This document shows positions 1-8,639 of a stretch of 25,546 nucleotides of DNA, one piece after another (position 1 is the stretch's first letter; the number at the start of each line of letters is the position of its first letter). The notes below the pieces were generated by a model, which was given only the letters and a program-made list of their open reading frames with translations, made no database searches and had not been told where the DNA came from. The translations under genes and the position numbers were made by a program. Origin of the DNA: a virus; the IMG/VR virus record IMGVR_UViG_3300010293_000035, positions 1 to 25,546 of that record; one strand, given 5' to 3'.

Positions 1-995
1 AGCGTCTGACTCCCACCCATGCCGGGAGCCGCAGCCGTGCCGTGGCGACGCAACAGCGTCTGCGGGCAAGGAGCCTGCTGGGCCGTGGCGTTGACCCACG
101 CGGTGTTGATGGGCATGCCCCCCTCGTGATACGCCGTCAGCGACGTGCCGTCGCGGTAGCACGTCGCCACCGTGCCCGTTCCATCGTCGAGGACGTGGAT
201 GTGGCCGTCGCCAAGCGTCGGGAACTGGTAGGGGTGGCCCGTGAGCAGCGTCTCGGCCTCCCCTTGTGTCACAAGCTGGCTGGTGACGAACCCGCGCTGA
301 ATCTTGCCATTGAACGGGAACTGATCGGGGCGCACGATGGCAGACGGATCGTAGCATCCACCGCCAATGCTCAGGCGGTTTCGGATCACAGTCCCGCTGA
401 CGTCGAGGGTGTCACCTTGCACGACGGTCGCGCCATCCTTCACGACGTTCTGCTCCACGCCGTTCACCCAGCAACGAACACGAGCCGCGACTCCAGCAGA
501 CGTGCCGAGTTCCGTGGCCTGCGAGGTGTCCAGCTGCCACCACACCCTTGTCCAATTCCCTGCCGTTGGCGGTGTCACGCTGAAGGCACGAATGGCCGTA
601 GGAGTCACCCAGAACGAGAGCTGGCACTTCAGCACCGCCGCCACGTTGCGAACGCGAACCGACGCGGGAGCGCCTCCACTACCGTACCACCCACCATAGA
701 GATGCCCATCGTGTACCGTGTCAGCGTTGTAGACAGCACCGATGCTCATGGTTGGCTTGTTGTCCACGAACGCCATCTGGTAGTCCGTGGCACCGGTGTC
801 CCACAGCCAGTTGACGTCTGCCGTGTCACCGCTGAAGTCCAGCGCCTGCCCGCACGACGAGGTGAGGTTGCGGGCGCCCATGCGGTCGGAGACGGCGGCT
901 TCCTCGTCCATCCTCCAGTCGTGGACAAGCCCGGCGGCAATCACGTCGTCGCCCAGCCGGCGCTGTTGTAGAAGCAGCCCGCTACTCAGCATCAT
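1..995 (-). CDS. LamG-like (concanavalin fold) tail or fibre protein, 3' end beyond window
   Basis: An open frame runs from ATG at 995 to the left edge with no stop, so at least 331 residues are present and the C-terminus is missing. GTAGGAGG lies just upstream, overlapping the stop of the preceding gene. Around residues 55-230 the layout resembles LamG/laminin-G jelly-roll domains: an opening strand with LDFSGD, a later FWVTP strand, CWVNGVEQ, then SIGGG and FNGKIQRGFV, ending in a short helix with GEAETLLTG. Such domains in phage tails bind carbohydrates or help trimer formation. Its place after the tail hub, last in the tail module, fits a receptor-binding or tip-decorating role. The fold is inferred from pattern only; the binding target is unknown. 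Confidence 0.6.
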   Translation of the reverse strand, partial: MMLSSGLLLQQRRLGDDVIAAGLVHDWRMDEEAAVSDRMGARNLTSSCGQALDFSGDTADVNWLWDTGATDYQMAFVDNKPTMSIGAVYNADTVHDGHLYGGWYGSGGAPASVRVRNVAAVLKCQLSFWVTPTAIRAFSVTPPTAGNWTRVWWQLDTSQATELGTSAGVAARVRCWVNGVEQNVVKDGATVVQGDTLDVSGTVIRNRLSIGGGCYDPSAIVRPDQFPFNGKIQRGFVTSQLVTQGEAETLLTGHPYQFPTLGDGHIHVLDDGTGTVATCYRDGTSLTAYHEGGMPINTAWVNATAQQAPCPQTLLRRHGTAAAPGMGGSQT

Positions 996-1004
996 GGCGA
1001 CCTC

Positions 1005-1295
1005 CTACGTCCACGCGCTGTAGGTCTGCCCCGGCGCGTTGAACACGATGATGCCCGTGCCACCAGCCGTCCGCTGCACACTCGTCCAGCAGCCGGGAAG
1101 CACGTCGCCGTCCTTGATGACGTGGCCGCTCCAAGTGATCCCGCCATCGTCGATCAGTGTCACGGTGACGTCGCCGCCCACCGCCTTGACCGCCACCGCC
1201 TGCCCCACGTGGGCGTTGGTGTCCGTGAACTTGCGAACGCCGTAGGCACCGAGGCTGGCCCGCAGACACTCGTCGCCGCTCATCTTGAAAGGCAT
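1005..1295 (-). CDS. Small beta-rich virion protein of unknown function
   Basis: 96 residues from ATG at 1295, preceded by GGAGGAGG seven bases away. The N-terminus (MPFKMSGDECLRASLGAYG) is followed by alternating beta-type segments (VAVKAVGGDVTVTLIDDGG, GIIVFNAPGQTY) with many glycines and aspartates, suggesting a small beta-sandwich. It lies between the tail hub and the LamG-like protein, so a tail-tip accessory role is likely. I do not recognise the family. The stop TAG sits inside the ribosome-binding region of the next gene, which suggests translational coupling. Confidence 0.6.
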   Translation of the reverse strand: MPFKMSGDECLRASLGAYGVRKFTDTNAHVGQAVAVKAVGGDVTVTLIDDGGITWSGHVIKDGDVLPGCWTSVQRTAGGTGIIVFNAPGQTYSAWT

Positions 1296-1345
1296 CTCGA
1301 CCTCCTCCGATCAGACAGGGCCTCAGTCCAGTCTCCTCTTGTTTT

Positions 1346-3571
1346 TCATGGCGAGGGGACTGGTCCGCTGTCCCTGTTCATGTCCTCAACCCTGATCCCA
1401 CGATACTCGATAGTCATGCGCTGCCAGTCGAACACGACGGAGTAGACGATGAAATCTTCGCCCACCGTCGCTTCGGTGAGCGGGTGCTTGACCGTCACCG
1501 AATCCATCACCTCGACCGCAAGGGATTGGATTCCGCTCGACTTCCAGCGCGCCAGCTTGGGGCACTTCCGCCGCCGCCAAACGTGCCAATCCAGAGCCTT
1601 TCGTGCAGCATTCTCCGAGGCGATCCACTTCAGGTCGATCTTGAGTTCCTGTGTCACGCCGTAGGCGTCGAAGCTCTCCTGACAGGCACGCTGCAGATAG
1701 AACCACGAGGAGCCCTCGACGATCCCGCTGTCCTTGTTGATGCTGACGCTGCTCCAAAGCTGCGTGGACTCGTTGTAGCCGTAGCGAAGGACAAAGCTGT
1801 TCCGCACCTCGCTGAGTCGCGTGGCGTCGAGCACGAGGCTCCCGGCAAGGATGTCGCCGAGGTCGAACTCGTAGACGCTGGTCTGCGGCTGCACCATCGC
1901 CAGCTTGATCGTGCCGTCGAAACCCTGCAGGTAGGCGAGGCCGAACTCTTCGCAGATGTCCTCGATGCAGTCGCGCAGGTTCTGCTTTCTCGTCTGCCAG
2001 CCGCCAATCGCCCACTCGTCCTCGATCTCCGTCGCCGCCCTGCCCCAGGCGTTGCAGTCGGTGTAGGCCTGATTGAAAGAGGTCTCGTTGATCTCCGACA
2101 GCGCAGGAGGGTGATACAACCGCAGCAGATGCTCGATGGCGGCAACGGGTGACGAGATGTAGAGCGTGCTTGGATCAGCCCCGTAGCGCACGCCGTCAGC
2201 CATGTCGGTGTTGTTGTACTCTCTGCCGTAGACGCCGAGTGACAGAAAATCAGCGGAACTGAAAGACTCGGCGACAACCCAATCCATCTTGATCTCGAAC
2301 AGGTCGGTGAATCGCTCCACGGTCACGTCGTTGCCGCTCTCCCTGGCCACGCGCATTCCGCGCGCCACGAGACCGGCGAACGTCCAGTCGCCAGCGGAGA
2401 CGCCGAAGAAGAACTTTTCGTGCGGCTCGAAGCCGTCGAGTTCCACGTTGTCGCCGACCGTCAGCCCAGCCGACCACGAGGAGCCGCTGTCGGCCAGCAT
2501 GAACTTGAACCACGGATGATTGTAGGTCGCCACGTTCCGCGTCTTGACACGCACAGCGACGCCCCACAGGTCTCTCAAGATGGGGCTGTCGCTGTCGAGG
2601 CCGTGGGTCATGCCGGTGAAATCAACGCGGTGTGAGTTGTAGGGAGGCGCACCAATCGTGCCGTTGACCCGCGCACTGGTGCTGAGATTGTCGTCGTAGA
2701 CGTTGGCCTGCGTCGTCCCAATAAACCAGAAGGTGTACGCCTCATTGGTCCAGCCGGTCGGGCTTGTGTCGTAGACGCCCTCCAGCGGCACAAGACCGGC
2801 GTTAGGCGGTGCCGACGCGCTGACGGGCATCCAGTCGATGTAGTTCTTGTCCGCAGCGATCTCCACCATGTCGCGGTCGCAACGATAGCCGCTCACCCAC
2901 AGGCTTGACAGGCCGTAGCATTTCTCGGTGTCGATCTGCACCCGTTGCTCGCCGAACGTGGTGATGGTCACGACGGAGGGAACATAGAGATCAGCGACGT
3001 TGCCGTAGACGAACGGGATCTCCGTCTCACCCTTGGTATACTCTGGATCGCCGTCCCAGCCGGCAACGTCTCGCACGACCGAGACAGGGACTTGCACGTA
3101 GCCGTCTTTCCCGTCCGTCTGCACGTTGACGCTGTAGGTGTCGAGATCGAAGCTGGTGCTCACCACCTTGCCGTAGCCGATGATCGCCGCAGCCGTCCAC
3201 GTGGCATTCGTTGCGTCGAAGATCAGCCGCACCTCGACCGTTGCGCCCTCCATCGTCACCCCTTCGTCCACGAGATACTCGTCGAATCGGGTGGTGCCGG
3301 AGTAGGCCGCGTTCACGAGATCGAAGTCGAAGTTGCCGAGGATGTTGCGGCTCCCAAAGCGTGGGATGTCAACTTCGGTGCTGATGCTGCTCACGTGGCT
3401 GATGACGTCGCCGACGAAGGTATCACCCGTCCAGTCGATGAAGTCGGCGGTGCTCTTGGTAGACCAGCGGAAGATGGTGCCGTCAGCGAGCGTCACGAGC
3501 AACAGCAGCACAGGCTTGCTGCCCACGTCGCCGGCAATGCCGTTGGTGACGTTCGTGCTCAGCGTTCTCAC
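1346..3571 (-). CDS. Large tail hub / baseplate-like protein
   Basis: 741 residues. The start chosen is GTG at 3571, which overlaps the TGA of the upstream gene (GTGA) and has GAGGAG eight bases before it; the frame extends further upstream but only as a shadow of the preceding gene. The first ~200 residues are beta-rich (FRWSTKSTADFIDW, NFDFDLVNAAYSG, EVRLIFDATN), like the opening domain of phage tail hubs. The middle is a long insertion with Trp- and Gly-rich strands. The last ~200 residues (LSEVRNSFVLRYGYN, MDSVTVKHPLTEATVGE, IEYRGIRVED) resemble the closing barrel of hub proteins that recover intermediates from metal or lipid exchange-like folds. It would form the ring capping the tail tube. 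Position directly after tape measure and a small tail protein supports this. No lytic motif was recognised. Confidence 0.6.
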   Translation of the reverse strand: MRTLSTNVTNGIAGDVGSKPVLLLLVTLADGTIFRWSTKSTADFIDWTGDTFVGDVISHVSSISTEVDIPRFGSRNILGNFDFDLVNAAYSGTTRFDEYLVDEGVTMEGATVEVRLIFDATNATWTAAAIIGYGKVVSTSFDLDTYSVNVQTDGKDGYVQVPVSVVRDVAGWDGDPEYTKGETEIPFVYGNVADLYVPSVVTITTFGEQRVQIDTEKCYGLSSLWVSGYRCDRDMVEIAADKNYIDWMPVSASAPPNAGLVPLEGVYDTSPTGWTNEAYTFWFIGTTQANVYDDNLSTSARVNGTIGAPPYNSHRVDFTGMTHGLDSDSPILRDLWGVAVRVKTRNVATYNHPWFKFMLADSGSSWSAGLTVGDNVELDGFEPHEKFFFGVSAGDWTFAGLVARGMRVARESGNDVTVERFTDLFEIKMDWVVAESFSSADFLSLGVYGREYNNTDMADGVRYGADPSTLYISSPVAAIEHLLRLYHPPALSEINETSFNQAYTDCNAWGRAATEIEDEWAIGGWQTRKQNLRDCIEDICEEFGLAYLQGFDGTIKLAMVQPQTSVYEFDLGDILAGSLVLDATRLSEVRNSFVLRYGYNESTQLWSSVSINKDSGIVEGSSWFYLQRACQESFDAYGVTQELKIDLKWIASENAARKALDWHVWRRRKCPKLARWKSSGIQSLAVEVMDSVTVKHPLTEATVGEDFIVYSVVFDWQRMTIEYRGIRVEDMNRDSGPVPSP

Positions 3572-3933
3572 AAGGTAATCTCCTCGCGCAGCTTCATCGT
3601 GACGAAGTAGAACAGGCCCGCCTTGCGGGAATCGAAGGACATCACCCGCACTCTGTAGACCGTCCCGGTCGCGGAGTTCGCATCGGGATACCACCAGTGA
3701 ACAAAGCCTGCGAAGTCGAAGACGCTGACGTGGGCGTAGAGGGCATCGAACATGGTAGAGGTCATGGGCGACGTCACCACGGAGAACACCCGCTCGGTCG
3801 GGCTGCTGCGGACGTAGCTGCGCGCCTTCCCGTTCTCGGCGATCAGCACGACCGCGTTTCCCGGCGTCTCAATCGGGATCTCGGCAACGCCATCAAAGGC
3901 CACGCCAACAGAGTCACCGTCGTAGAGGTACAT
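3568..3933 (-). CDS. Small minor tail protein (tail-tip assembly)
   Basis: 121 residues starting at ATG 3933. It lies between tape measure and hub, the position held by lambda gpM-like or distal-tail proteins. The first 60 residues are beta-rich, then come FDALYAHVSVFDFAGFVHWW and YRVRVMSFDSRKAGLFYFVT, a layout (aromatic Trp-Trp-Tyr patch, then a strand pair ending in a charged tail) that loosely recalls gpM-type proteins. The likely role is joining the tube end to the hub. The stop overlaps the hub GTG start by four bases. Assignment is mostly from position, so the specific family is uncertain. Confidence 0.55.
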   Translation of the reverse strand: MYLYDGDSVGVAFDGVAEIPIETPGNAVVLIAENGKARSYVRSSPTERVFSVVTSPMTSTMFDALYAHVSVFDFAGFVHWWYPDANSATGTVYRVRVMSFDSRKAGLFYFVTMKLREEITL

Positions 3934-3940
3934 GGCTTCC

Positions 3941-6607
3941 TCAGCCTGCTGAAAGCACCGACTCCCGCTCCATCAGCTCGCGGAAGAACCTCGCCCCGTC
4001 CTGCGTCGTGAAGTAGCGACGGATCGCCTCCTTCGTGACTTCCGAGCGGGCATCGACGTTGACGACAATGCCGCCCCCGCCGCCGCCAGGAAGCGTGCCC
4101 GTGCGGTTGATGTGGTTCAGCGTGCCCACGCCCACGCCCCGAACGCTCGACGCCTGCACCACGTACTCGCCAGGCGAATAGAGCATGAGGTTGCGATCCT
4201 CGCGCTCACCGCCCACGCCGCCCAGCAGACCACCACCAGCGCGACGAGCGGCGTTGCGGATCATTGCCACGAACATCCCGATCGCCGCAGCGGCAGCGAC
4301 GAGGCCCACGGGGCCGAGGCGGGCAAAGAACGCTGTGACACCCGAAGCCGTCTCCACGGTCTGCTTGGCCGTGTTCGCACCCGACGCCGTGGCCTCCTTG
4401 GCGCGGACAGCCGTGCGTAAGCTCGCGCCACCAGCCGCAGCAAAGGACTTCGCCTGCTCGCTGGCGATGGTCACCGCCTTCATGCCGGCCTCGTGGGACA
4501 CCTTAGCGATCATCTCCGCGCTCATTGTGCTCAACAGCTTGCTGAGCATCGACGAGAGGAGCTGGTGCTGGAGGGCTTTGCGGATGTTGCCCCACTTCTT
4601 CTCGCCGCCAATCATCATCTGGCCCGCCGTCTGCGCTGCCGAGAACATCGAGTCGTGGAAGAACCTGTCGCGGCTCTCTATCTCGGAGTAGGCTTCGTCG
4701 TAGACCGCCACGAGGTCTTTGGTGGCGACCTTCACCTCCTCGACCTTATCGATCGTGATCTTATTGCTCTCCCCCAGCCATGCCTCACGAGCGGAGAGGT
4801 CGCTGGCAAACCACGACACGTTATCACTGGTCATTAACTTGAGCACGGCTTTGTTGTGTGTCACCTTCGGGTCTGTCGCCGGATTGCTCGCTCCAGCGTC
4901 ACCCTTCGGCTTCACGAGCGCGAGTCGAGCAATCGCCAACTTGAGCCTGTCCTTGTCGAGCTGAAGCAGCTCGGTCTCCTTGTTGATCTGATCGTTCAAG
5001 CCCGTGGAAGTGGCGAGCGCAACCTGCTCGATGACGGTCTTGCCCGCCGACCTCCACTCGTCGTACTTGCCCAGCATCCCGTCGATGATCTTCTGCCGCT
5101 CACGGACGGCGGTCGTCAACGACTCGACCTCCGCCGTCAGACCAGTCACGCTGGTGATGTCCTCCAGCTTCGTCCTGTAGTCATCGAGCGCAGTCGTGGC
5201 CTCGACCACTGCCTCCTTGTTCTCCTTCACGCCCGTGGTGAAGTAGCCAATGGCGGTGGTGGCAAGGCCGATGGCGGTAGCGACGATTCCAAGAGGGTTC
5301 GCCTTCCACGCGAGATTGAACAGCTGCGTGGCGGTCTTGGCGGTCTTGAGAACGCCAACGAATCCGATGAACTGCTGGACGAGGGCCCCGATCTTGAGCG
5401 CGACGAAGGTCGTAACCAGCCCGCCAAGCACGGTGATGAGGATGCGCGAGTTTTCGATCAGCCACGAGAAGGCTTGGACAAGGCCCGTGGTGATCTTCTC
5501 CACCATCTTGGCGATGGAGTCCTTGTTTTTGTCGAACCAGCCCGCCAGCTCTTTCACCTTGTCGGTAAGCAGCTGCACGGCTTCACGCAACGCGGGCTTC
5601 ATGGCGTCCCACATGGTGATGCCGGCCAGCCCCGCCGTGTTCTGCAACTTCAGCAGGTCGCCTTCCATGTTGTCGAAGCTGACCGCAGCCTTGTCGGCAG
5701 CAAACGTCGTGTCCGTCACCTTGTCGGTGTAGTCGCGGATCGCATCGCCGCCAGCCTGCATCAGAAGCGCCACGGCGTTGCCGCCCTCGGCTCCCAACAG
5801 GGTCAGCGCCTCCTGCGCCGTGAGGCCGTTCGCCTTCAGCTTGTCGAGCGTGACCGCCAGACCGTCGCTGGCGATGTTCACATCCTTCATGTACGGCCCG
5901 AGCTTGCCGCCGGTGTCGCGCAGCTCGCGCAGCGCGGCAGCGAACGTCGTGCCAGCCTGGCTGCCTTTGTAACCGAACGTCGAGAACGCCGACAGCGCGG
6001 CGAGCGTCTCCTCGAAGCCGAGGCCGGTGATGTGGGCCTGCCCGCCCACCATCTTCAGCGCCTCGCTGAGATGCGGCATCTCCATGTTCGCCGCGACCAC
6101 GGTGGCCACCAGCGCGTTGCTGATGCGGTCGGCCTCGCCAATGCTCATCTCGAACTGGCCGAGCGTGTTCGTCATCAGCGTGGCGGATTCAGCAAGGCCG
6201 TAGTTCTCGGCCTGCGCCATCTGCAGAGTGGGACCGAGTGTGCCGATGGCCTGTTCCACCGACAAGCCCGCGCTGGTGAGATTGTAGAGGGCGTCCGCGG
6301 ATTGATTGGCGCCGAAAATGGTCGTCTCCATCGCCGCAATCGACGCCTTCTTGAGCTGGTCGTACTGCTGGCCTGTCGCCCCGACGTTGGCGGCAAGACG
6401 GCTCATGCTGGAGTCGAAGGCGATGCCGACCTTCGCCGACGCGACAACGAGGCCTCCCGTGGCAACAGCGGCAGCGGCGAAAGCGGTCTTGAGCTTGTTG
6501 CCCAGCGCCGTCGCCATCTTCTCCTGCCGCTCCCACGCCTTCTTGGCCGCGGAGTCGTCGAGATCGACCACGATTTTGAGACCGCGTTCACCGAGGGTCA
6601 GGGCCAT
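3941..6607 (-). CDS. Tail tape-measure protein (TP901 type)
   Basis: 888 residues from ATG 6607, with GGAGG about nine bases upstream inside the end of the preceding gene. Residues ~50-350 carry the TP901-type tape-measure core: a hydrophobic Ala/Gly segment, AFDSSMSRLAANVGATGQQY, ALYNLTSAGLSVEQAIGTL, and repeated amphipathic helices with GTTFAAALRELRDTGG. A hydrophobic stretch around residues 380-470 (ILITVLGGLVTTFVALKIG, AIGLATTAIGYFTTG) looks able to insert into membrane. The C-terminal part is helical, then Gly-rich (GGGLLGGVGGERE, LPGGGGGGIVVNV). The protein sets tail length and is ejected with DNA. At ~1.5 angstroms per residue, 888 residues predicts a tail of roughly 130 nm. It is one of the longest stretches almost free of the GTGWCAC heptamer (two copies in 2.7 kb). 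Confidence 0.93.
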   Translation of the reverse strand: MALTLGERGLKIVVDLDDSAAKKAWERQEKMATALGNKLKTAFAAAAVATGGLVVASAKVGIAFDSSMSRLAANVGATGQQYDQLKKASIAAMETTIFGANQSADALYNLTSAGLSVEQAIGTLGPTLQMAQAENYGLAESATLMTNTLGQFEMSIGEADRISNALVATVVAANMEMPHLSEALKMVGGQAHITGLGFEETLAALSAFSTFGYKGSQAGTTFAAALRELRDTGGKLGPYMKDVNIASDGLAVTLDKLKANGLTAQEALTLLGAEGGNAVALLMQAGGDAIRDYTDKVTDTTFAADKAAVSFDNMEGDLLKLQNTAGLAGITMWDAMKPALREAVQLLTDKVKELAGWFDKNKDSIAKMVEKITTGLVQAFSWLIENSRILITVLGGLVTTFVALKIGALVQQFIGFVGVLKTAKTATQLFNLAWKANPLGIVATAIGLATTAIGYFTTGVKENKEAVVEATTALDDYRTKLEDITSVTGLTAEVESLTTAVRERQKIIDGMLGKYDEWRSAGKTVIEQVALATSTGLNDQINKETELLQLDKDRLKLAIARLALVKPKGDAGASNPATDPKVTHNKAVLKLMTSDNVSWFASDLSAREAWLGESNKITIDKVEEVKVATKDLVAVYDEAYSEIESRDRFFHDSMFSAAQTAGQMMIGGEKKWGNIRKALQHQLLSSMLSKLLSTMSAEMIAKVSHEAGMKAVTIASEQAKSFAAAGGASLRTAVRAKEATASGANTAKQTVETASGVTAFFARLGPVGLVAAAAAIGMFVAMIRNAARRAGGGLLGGVGGEREDRNLMLYSPGEYVVQASSVRGVGVGTLNHINRTGTLPGGGGGGIVVNVDARSEVTKEAIRRYFTTQDGARFFRELMERESVLSAG

Positions 6608-6893
6608 GCTCTCGCGCCTCCTCCTCTTGCTGCTGCCGTTGCAGCGCGTGAACGTAGTCTGCGGCCTGCCACACGATCTCGGGCACCAGATCGGCCTCGC
6701 TCCAGCCGATTGTAAGCTGCCCGCCGTCGATTGCCTGCACCGCCTTCACCAACGCCACGCTGCGGTCGTCAATCAGACTCAGCGGGCATTGCGTCTGCCA
6801 CTCACTGCGGTTGTCGGGCAGTTCGCCAATCGGCTGTCCGTGTGACCGCTTGAACCAGTCGGGCCACGGCCACGCCATGTGGCGTCGATTCAA
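6588..6893 (-). CDS. Downstream frame of tail assembly chaperone (gpT-like), possibly frameshift-expressed
   Basis: About 101 residues, overlapping the upstream gene's TGA through a TTGA junction (TTG at 6893). The first ATG is at 6878. Neither start has a clear ribosome-binding site. The frame is -1 relative to the upstream gene, as in lambda G/GT tail assembly chaperones, and the position immediately before the tape measure is the same. Residues include SLIDDRSVALVKAVQAIDGG and WQAADYVHALQRQQQEEEAR, mostly helical, ending in a Gln/Glu-rich tail. It may be made alone from TTG, or as an extension of the upstream protein by slippage at CCC-CTT just before the stop. See the finding on this junction. 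Confidence 0.6.
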   Translation of the reverse strand: MNRRHMAWPWPDWFKRSHGQPIGELPDNRSEWQTQCPLSLIDDRSVALVKAVQAIDGGQLTIGWSEADLVPEIVWQAADYVHALQRQQQEEEAREHGPDPR

Positions 6894-7411
6894 GGGGTCT
6901 GCGTGGTATCCGTGGAACCCGCATCCCCGCTCTCGATGCTCGGTGCAGCCGGCGCAGGTGAGACGCTCGGAGCGTCCTCCTCTCCATCGCTGGAGGCTCC
7001 CTGCGTGGAGGACGCAGTAGATTTTACCGCCGTGGCGAAGTCGAGGCTGCTGAGCGCCAGCACCGTCTCACCCAGCTGTCGGATGACCTCCACGGGGAGC
7101 CGCCGGAGCAGGTCGGGAACCACGCGCTCGACCTTCGAGGTGCCGATGGTGACGGCACGACGTTCGAGCAGCACGGGCTGGCCCTGTTCGTCCTCGACAC
7201 CTTCCCACGCGACGAGGCCGAACGCCGTGGCGTCGGTGTAGAGGCCCGCCAGCCCGCCGGGGCGATACTGACTGCCGAAGTCGGGGCTGCGGGTGTCCAT
7301 GTCCAGCGCGGCCTGGCTGATCGCCATGTTCACGAAGGAAGGCAGGGCGCTGACGGTGAACGCCGCGCCCTCCACTTCCACCACTTGGGTTTTCAACGCT
7401 GCGAGCTTCAT
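6890..7411 (-). CDS. Tail assembly chaperone (gpG-like)
   Basis: 173 residues from ATG 7411 with GGAGG close upstream. The first ~120 residues look like a compact folded domain (FTVSALPSFVNMAISQAAL, RRAVTIGTSKVERVVPDLL, IRQLGETVLALSSLDFATA). The last ~50 are Ser/Ala/Pro/Asp-rich and disordered. In siphoviruses the gene between tail tube and tape measure encodes a chaperone that coats the tape measure until tube polymerisation. Order here (tube, this gene, overlapping -1 frame gene, tape measure) matches that arrangement closely. Sequence similarity to a named chaperone family was not recognised by eye, so the call leans on synteny. Confidence 0.65.
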   Translation of the reverse strand: MKLAALKTQVVEVEGAAFTVSALPSFVNMAISQAALDMDTRSPDFGSQYRPGGLAGLYTDATAFGLVAWEGVEDEQGQPVLLERRAVTIGTSKVERVVPDLLRRLPVEVIRQLGETVLALSSLDFATAVKSTASSTQGASSDGEEDAPSVSPAPAAPSIESGDAGSTDTTQTP

Positions 7412-7445
7412 CCATCCTCCGCTGTCGGTTTGGCGCTGGCGCTGG

Positions 7446-8465
7446 CTACGCCGCGCAGTCCAGGAAAATCGTCATCTCGTTGTCGTTGCCGTAGAGGCTT
7501 CCCTCGATCTTGTCCACCGAGACGCCGTTGCGCTCCTCGCCGCTGATGCCGGTGATGACGAAGGTGTTGGCCTTCACATAGTGCTGCCACGTCGCGCCCG
7601 CACCAAACAGCGCCTTCAGCGACAGCGGCGTGCCCGCTGTCATCAGCGACCACCAGTTGATCGCCGCGCTGGGCGTCAGCCGTTCGGGCGTGAACGTGAT
7701 CTTGGCGGCACGGGCGGTGATGAGGAAGCCCAGGACGCCACTGGCCTGCTGGCAGTCCTCGCGCATCTGCACGCTGAGGCCGAGGTCGATCTCGACCGAC
7801 TGCACCGGCCCCATGCTGCTCGACACGTCGGTGTTGGTGCCGCCGACGTCCTTGATGAGAGTCAGCGTCGTGCCCAGCCACGCCTGCTCCTGCGTCGTCT
7901 CCTCGCTGCCGGTGTAGACCTGGCCAGCGTAGGCCGTGGGCGTGTTCCACCTGCCTTGAAACGTGAACTCGATGTAGGGGAACTGACCGTTGGTGAGAAC
8001 GATCTTCGCCGAGCCAACGCAGCCCTGCAATTTCGACACCGTGCCGATGTTGGTGGACTGCGGGCTGTCGAGAATCCAGATCGACATCGAGTCCGGCCCG
8101 TTCGTCTGCGGCGGCGTGAGGCTGCTGCAGGCCAGAGTGTCGCTGGCGTTGGCCACGAACGTCTCGACCATGCTGCACGCCTTGATGAAGCGCGTCCAGC
8201 GCGGGATGCTCCCAACCGTGGCGACGGCACCACTCGGCCCCCACAGCGGCGTCTTGAACGTCACCTGTCCGCTGCGCTTGCCCACCAGAGACTTCTCGGC
8301 GCTCATGTTCGCCTTGTTGGTCGTTCGCGAGATCGTCTCCAGCGACGGGCTGCTCTTCAGGTCGTAGACCTCGATGAGGCCGCCACCGGCTGGCGCGCTG
8401 TCCACGCCGTAGGTCACCTCGCGCTGGGCGACTACGAACACCCGATTGGGAATGTGCAGGCTCAC
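7446..8465 (-). CDS. Major tail tube protein
   Basis: 339 residues from GTG 8465, which overlaps the TGA of the small upstream gene (GTGA) and has AGGAGG six bases away. The sequence alternates beta strands and loops rich in Ser/Thr/Gly: IEVYDLKSSPSLETISRTT, SGQVTFKTPLWG, YIEFTFQGRWNTPT, TALVDVG-like loops, SVEIDLGLSVQMRED, AKITFTPERLT and, near the C-terminus, DKIEGSLYGNDNEMTIFLD. Tube proteins of siphoviruses have this size and a beta-sandwich plus extra domain. It precedes the chaperone and tape-measure genes, as expected. It contains no GTGWCAC heptamer, although its neighbours upstream do. Confidence 0.75.
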   Translation of the reverse strand: MSLHIPNRVFVVAQREVTYGVDSAPAGGGLIEVYDLKSSPSLETISRTTNKANMSAEKSLVGKRSGQVTFKTPLWGPSGAVATVGSIPRWTRFIKACSMVETFVANASDTLACSSLTPPQTNGPDSMSIWILDSPQSTNIGTVSKLQGCVGSAKIVLTNGQFPYIEFTFQGRWNTPTAYAGQVYTGSEETTQEQAWLGTTLTLIKDVGGTNTDVSSSMGPVQSVEIDLGLSVQMREDCQQASGVLGFLITARAAKITFTPERLTPSAAINWWSLMTAGTPLSLKALFGAGATWQHYVKANTFVITGISGEERNGVSVDKIEGSLYGNDNEMTIFLDCAA

Positions 8466-8626
8466 TGCTGGCCTCCTTCATCTTCGCCGTCGCCGTCATC
8501 CGGCTCGGGCGTGTCACCGCCACCTTCCGCAGCGGGCGGCTGCTGCTGATCCTGCGGCCCGTCATCTTCGACGGGCAGCGCGTTCACGAGTTCGCCGTTG
8601 GCGGCTCGGAAAGCGGTTCTCGGCAT
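8462..8626 (-). CDS. Short acidic, proline- and glutamine-rich protein of unknown function
   Basis: A 54-residue frame from ATG 8626 to TGA 8462, with GGGAG upstream. After MPRTAFRAANGELVNALPVE the rest is highly acidic and low-complexity (DDGPQDQQQPPAAEGGGD, DDGDGEDEGGQQ). Its stop overlaps the GTG start of the tail-tube gene, and its last codons supply that gene's AGGAGG site. It could be a translational coupler, a disordered tail-assembly factor, or a genuine small structural gene. Support is a good ribosome-binding site, exact fit between neighbours, and GTGA coupling. Confidence 0.6.
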   Translation of the reverse strand: MPRTAFRAANGELVNALPVEDDGPQDQQQPPAAEGGGDTPEPDDGDGEDEGGQQ

Positions 8627-8639
8627 CGTCGTCTCCCTT

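Noticed and set aside
42-971. Plus-strand open frame of 309 codons at the left edge
   Set aside because: It is antisense to the LamG-like gene, whose frame has a good ribosome-binding site and protein-like pattern; the plus-strand product is Arg/Val/His-rich with no domain.
1197-1213. CCCACGTGGG palindrome considered as a second parS-like site
   Set aside because: Only the CACGTG core is shared; the outer GTT/AAC arms are missing.
4856-6715. Long plus-strand open frame (619 codons) opposite the tape-measure gene
   Set aside because: It is antisense to a clear tape-measure protein, very rich in Arg/Asp/Leu/His as expected of the complement of a GC-rich helical gene, and has no recognisable domain.
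7408-8565. Alternative minus-strand frame of 385 codons across the tail-tube gene
   Set aside because: Arg/His/Gly/Gln-rich shadow composition; the frame at 7446-8465 has the GTGA junction, AGGAGG and beta-protein pattern.
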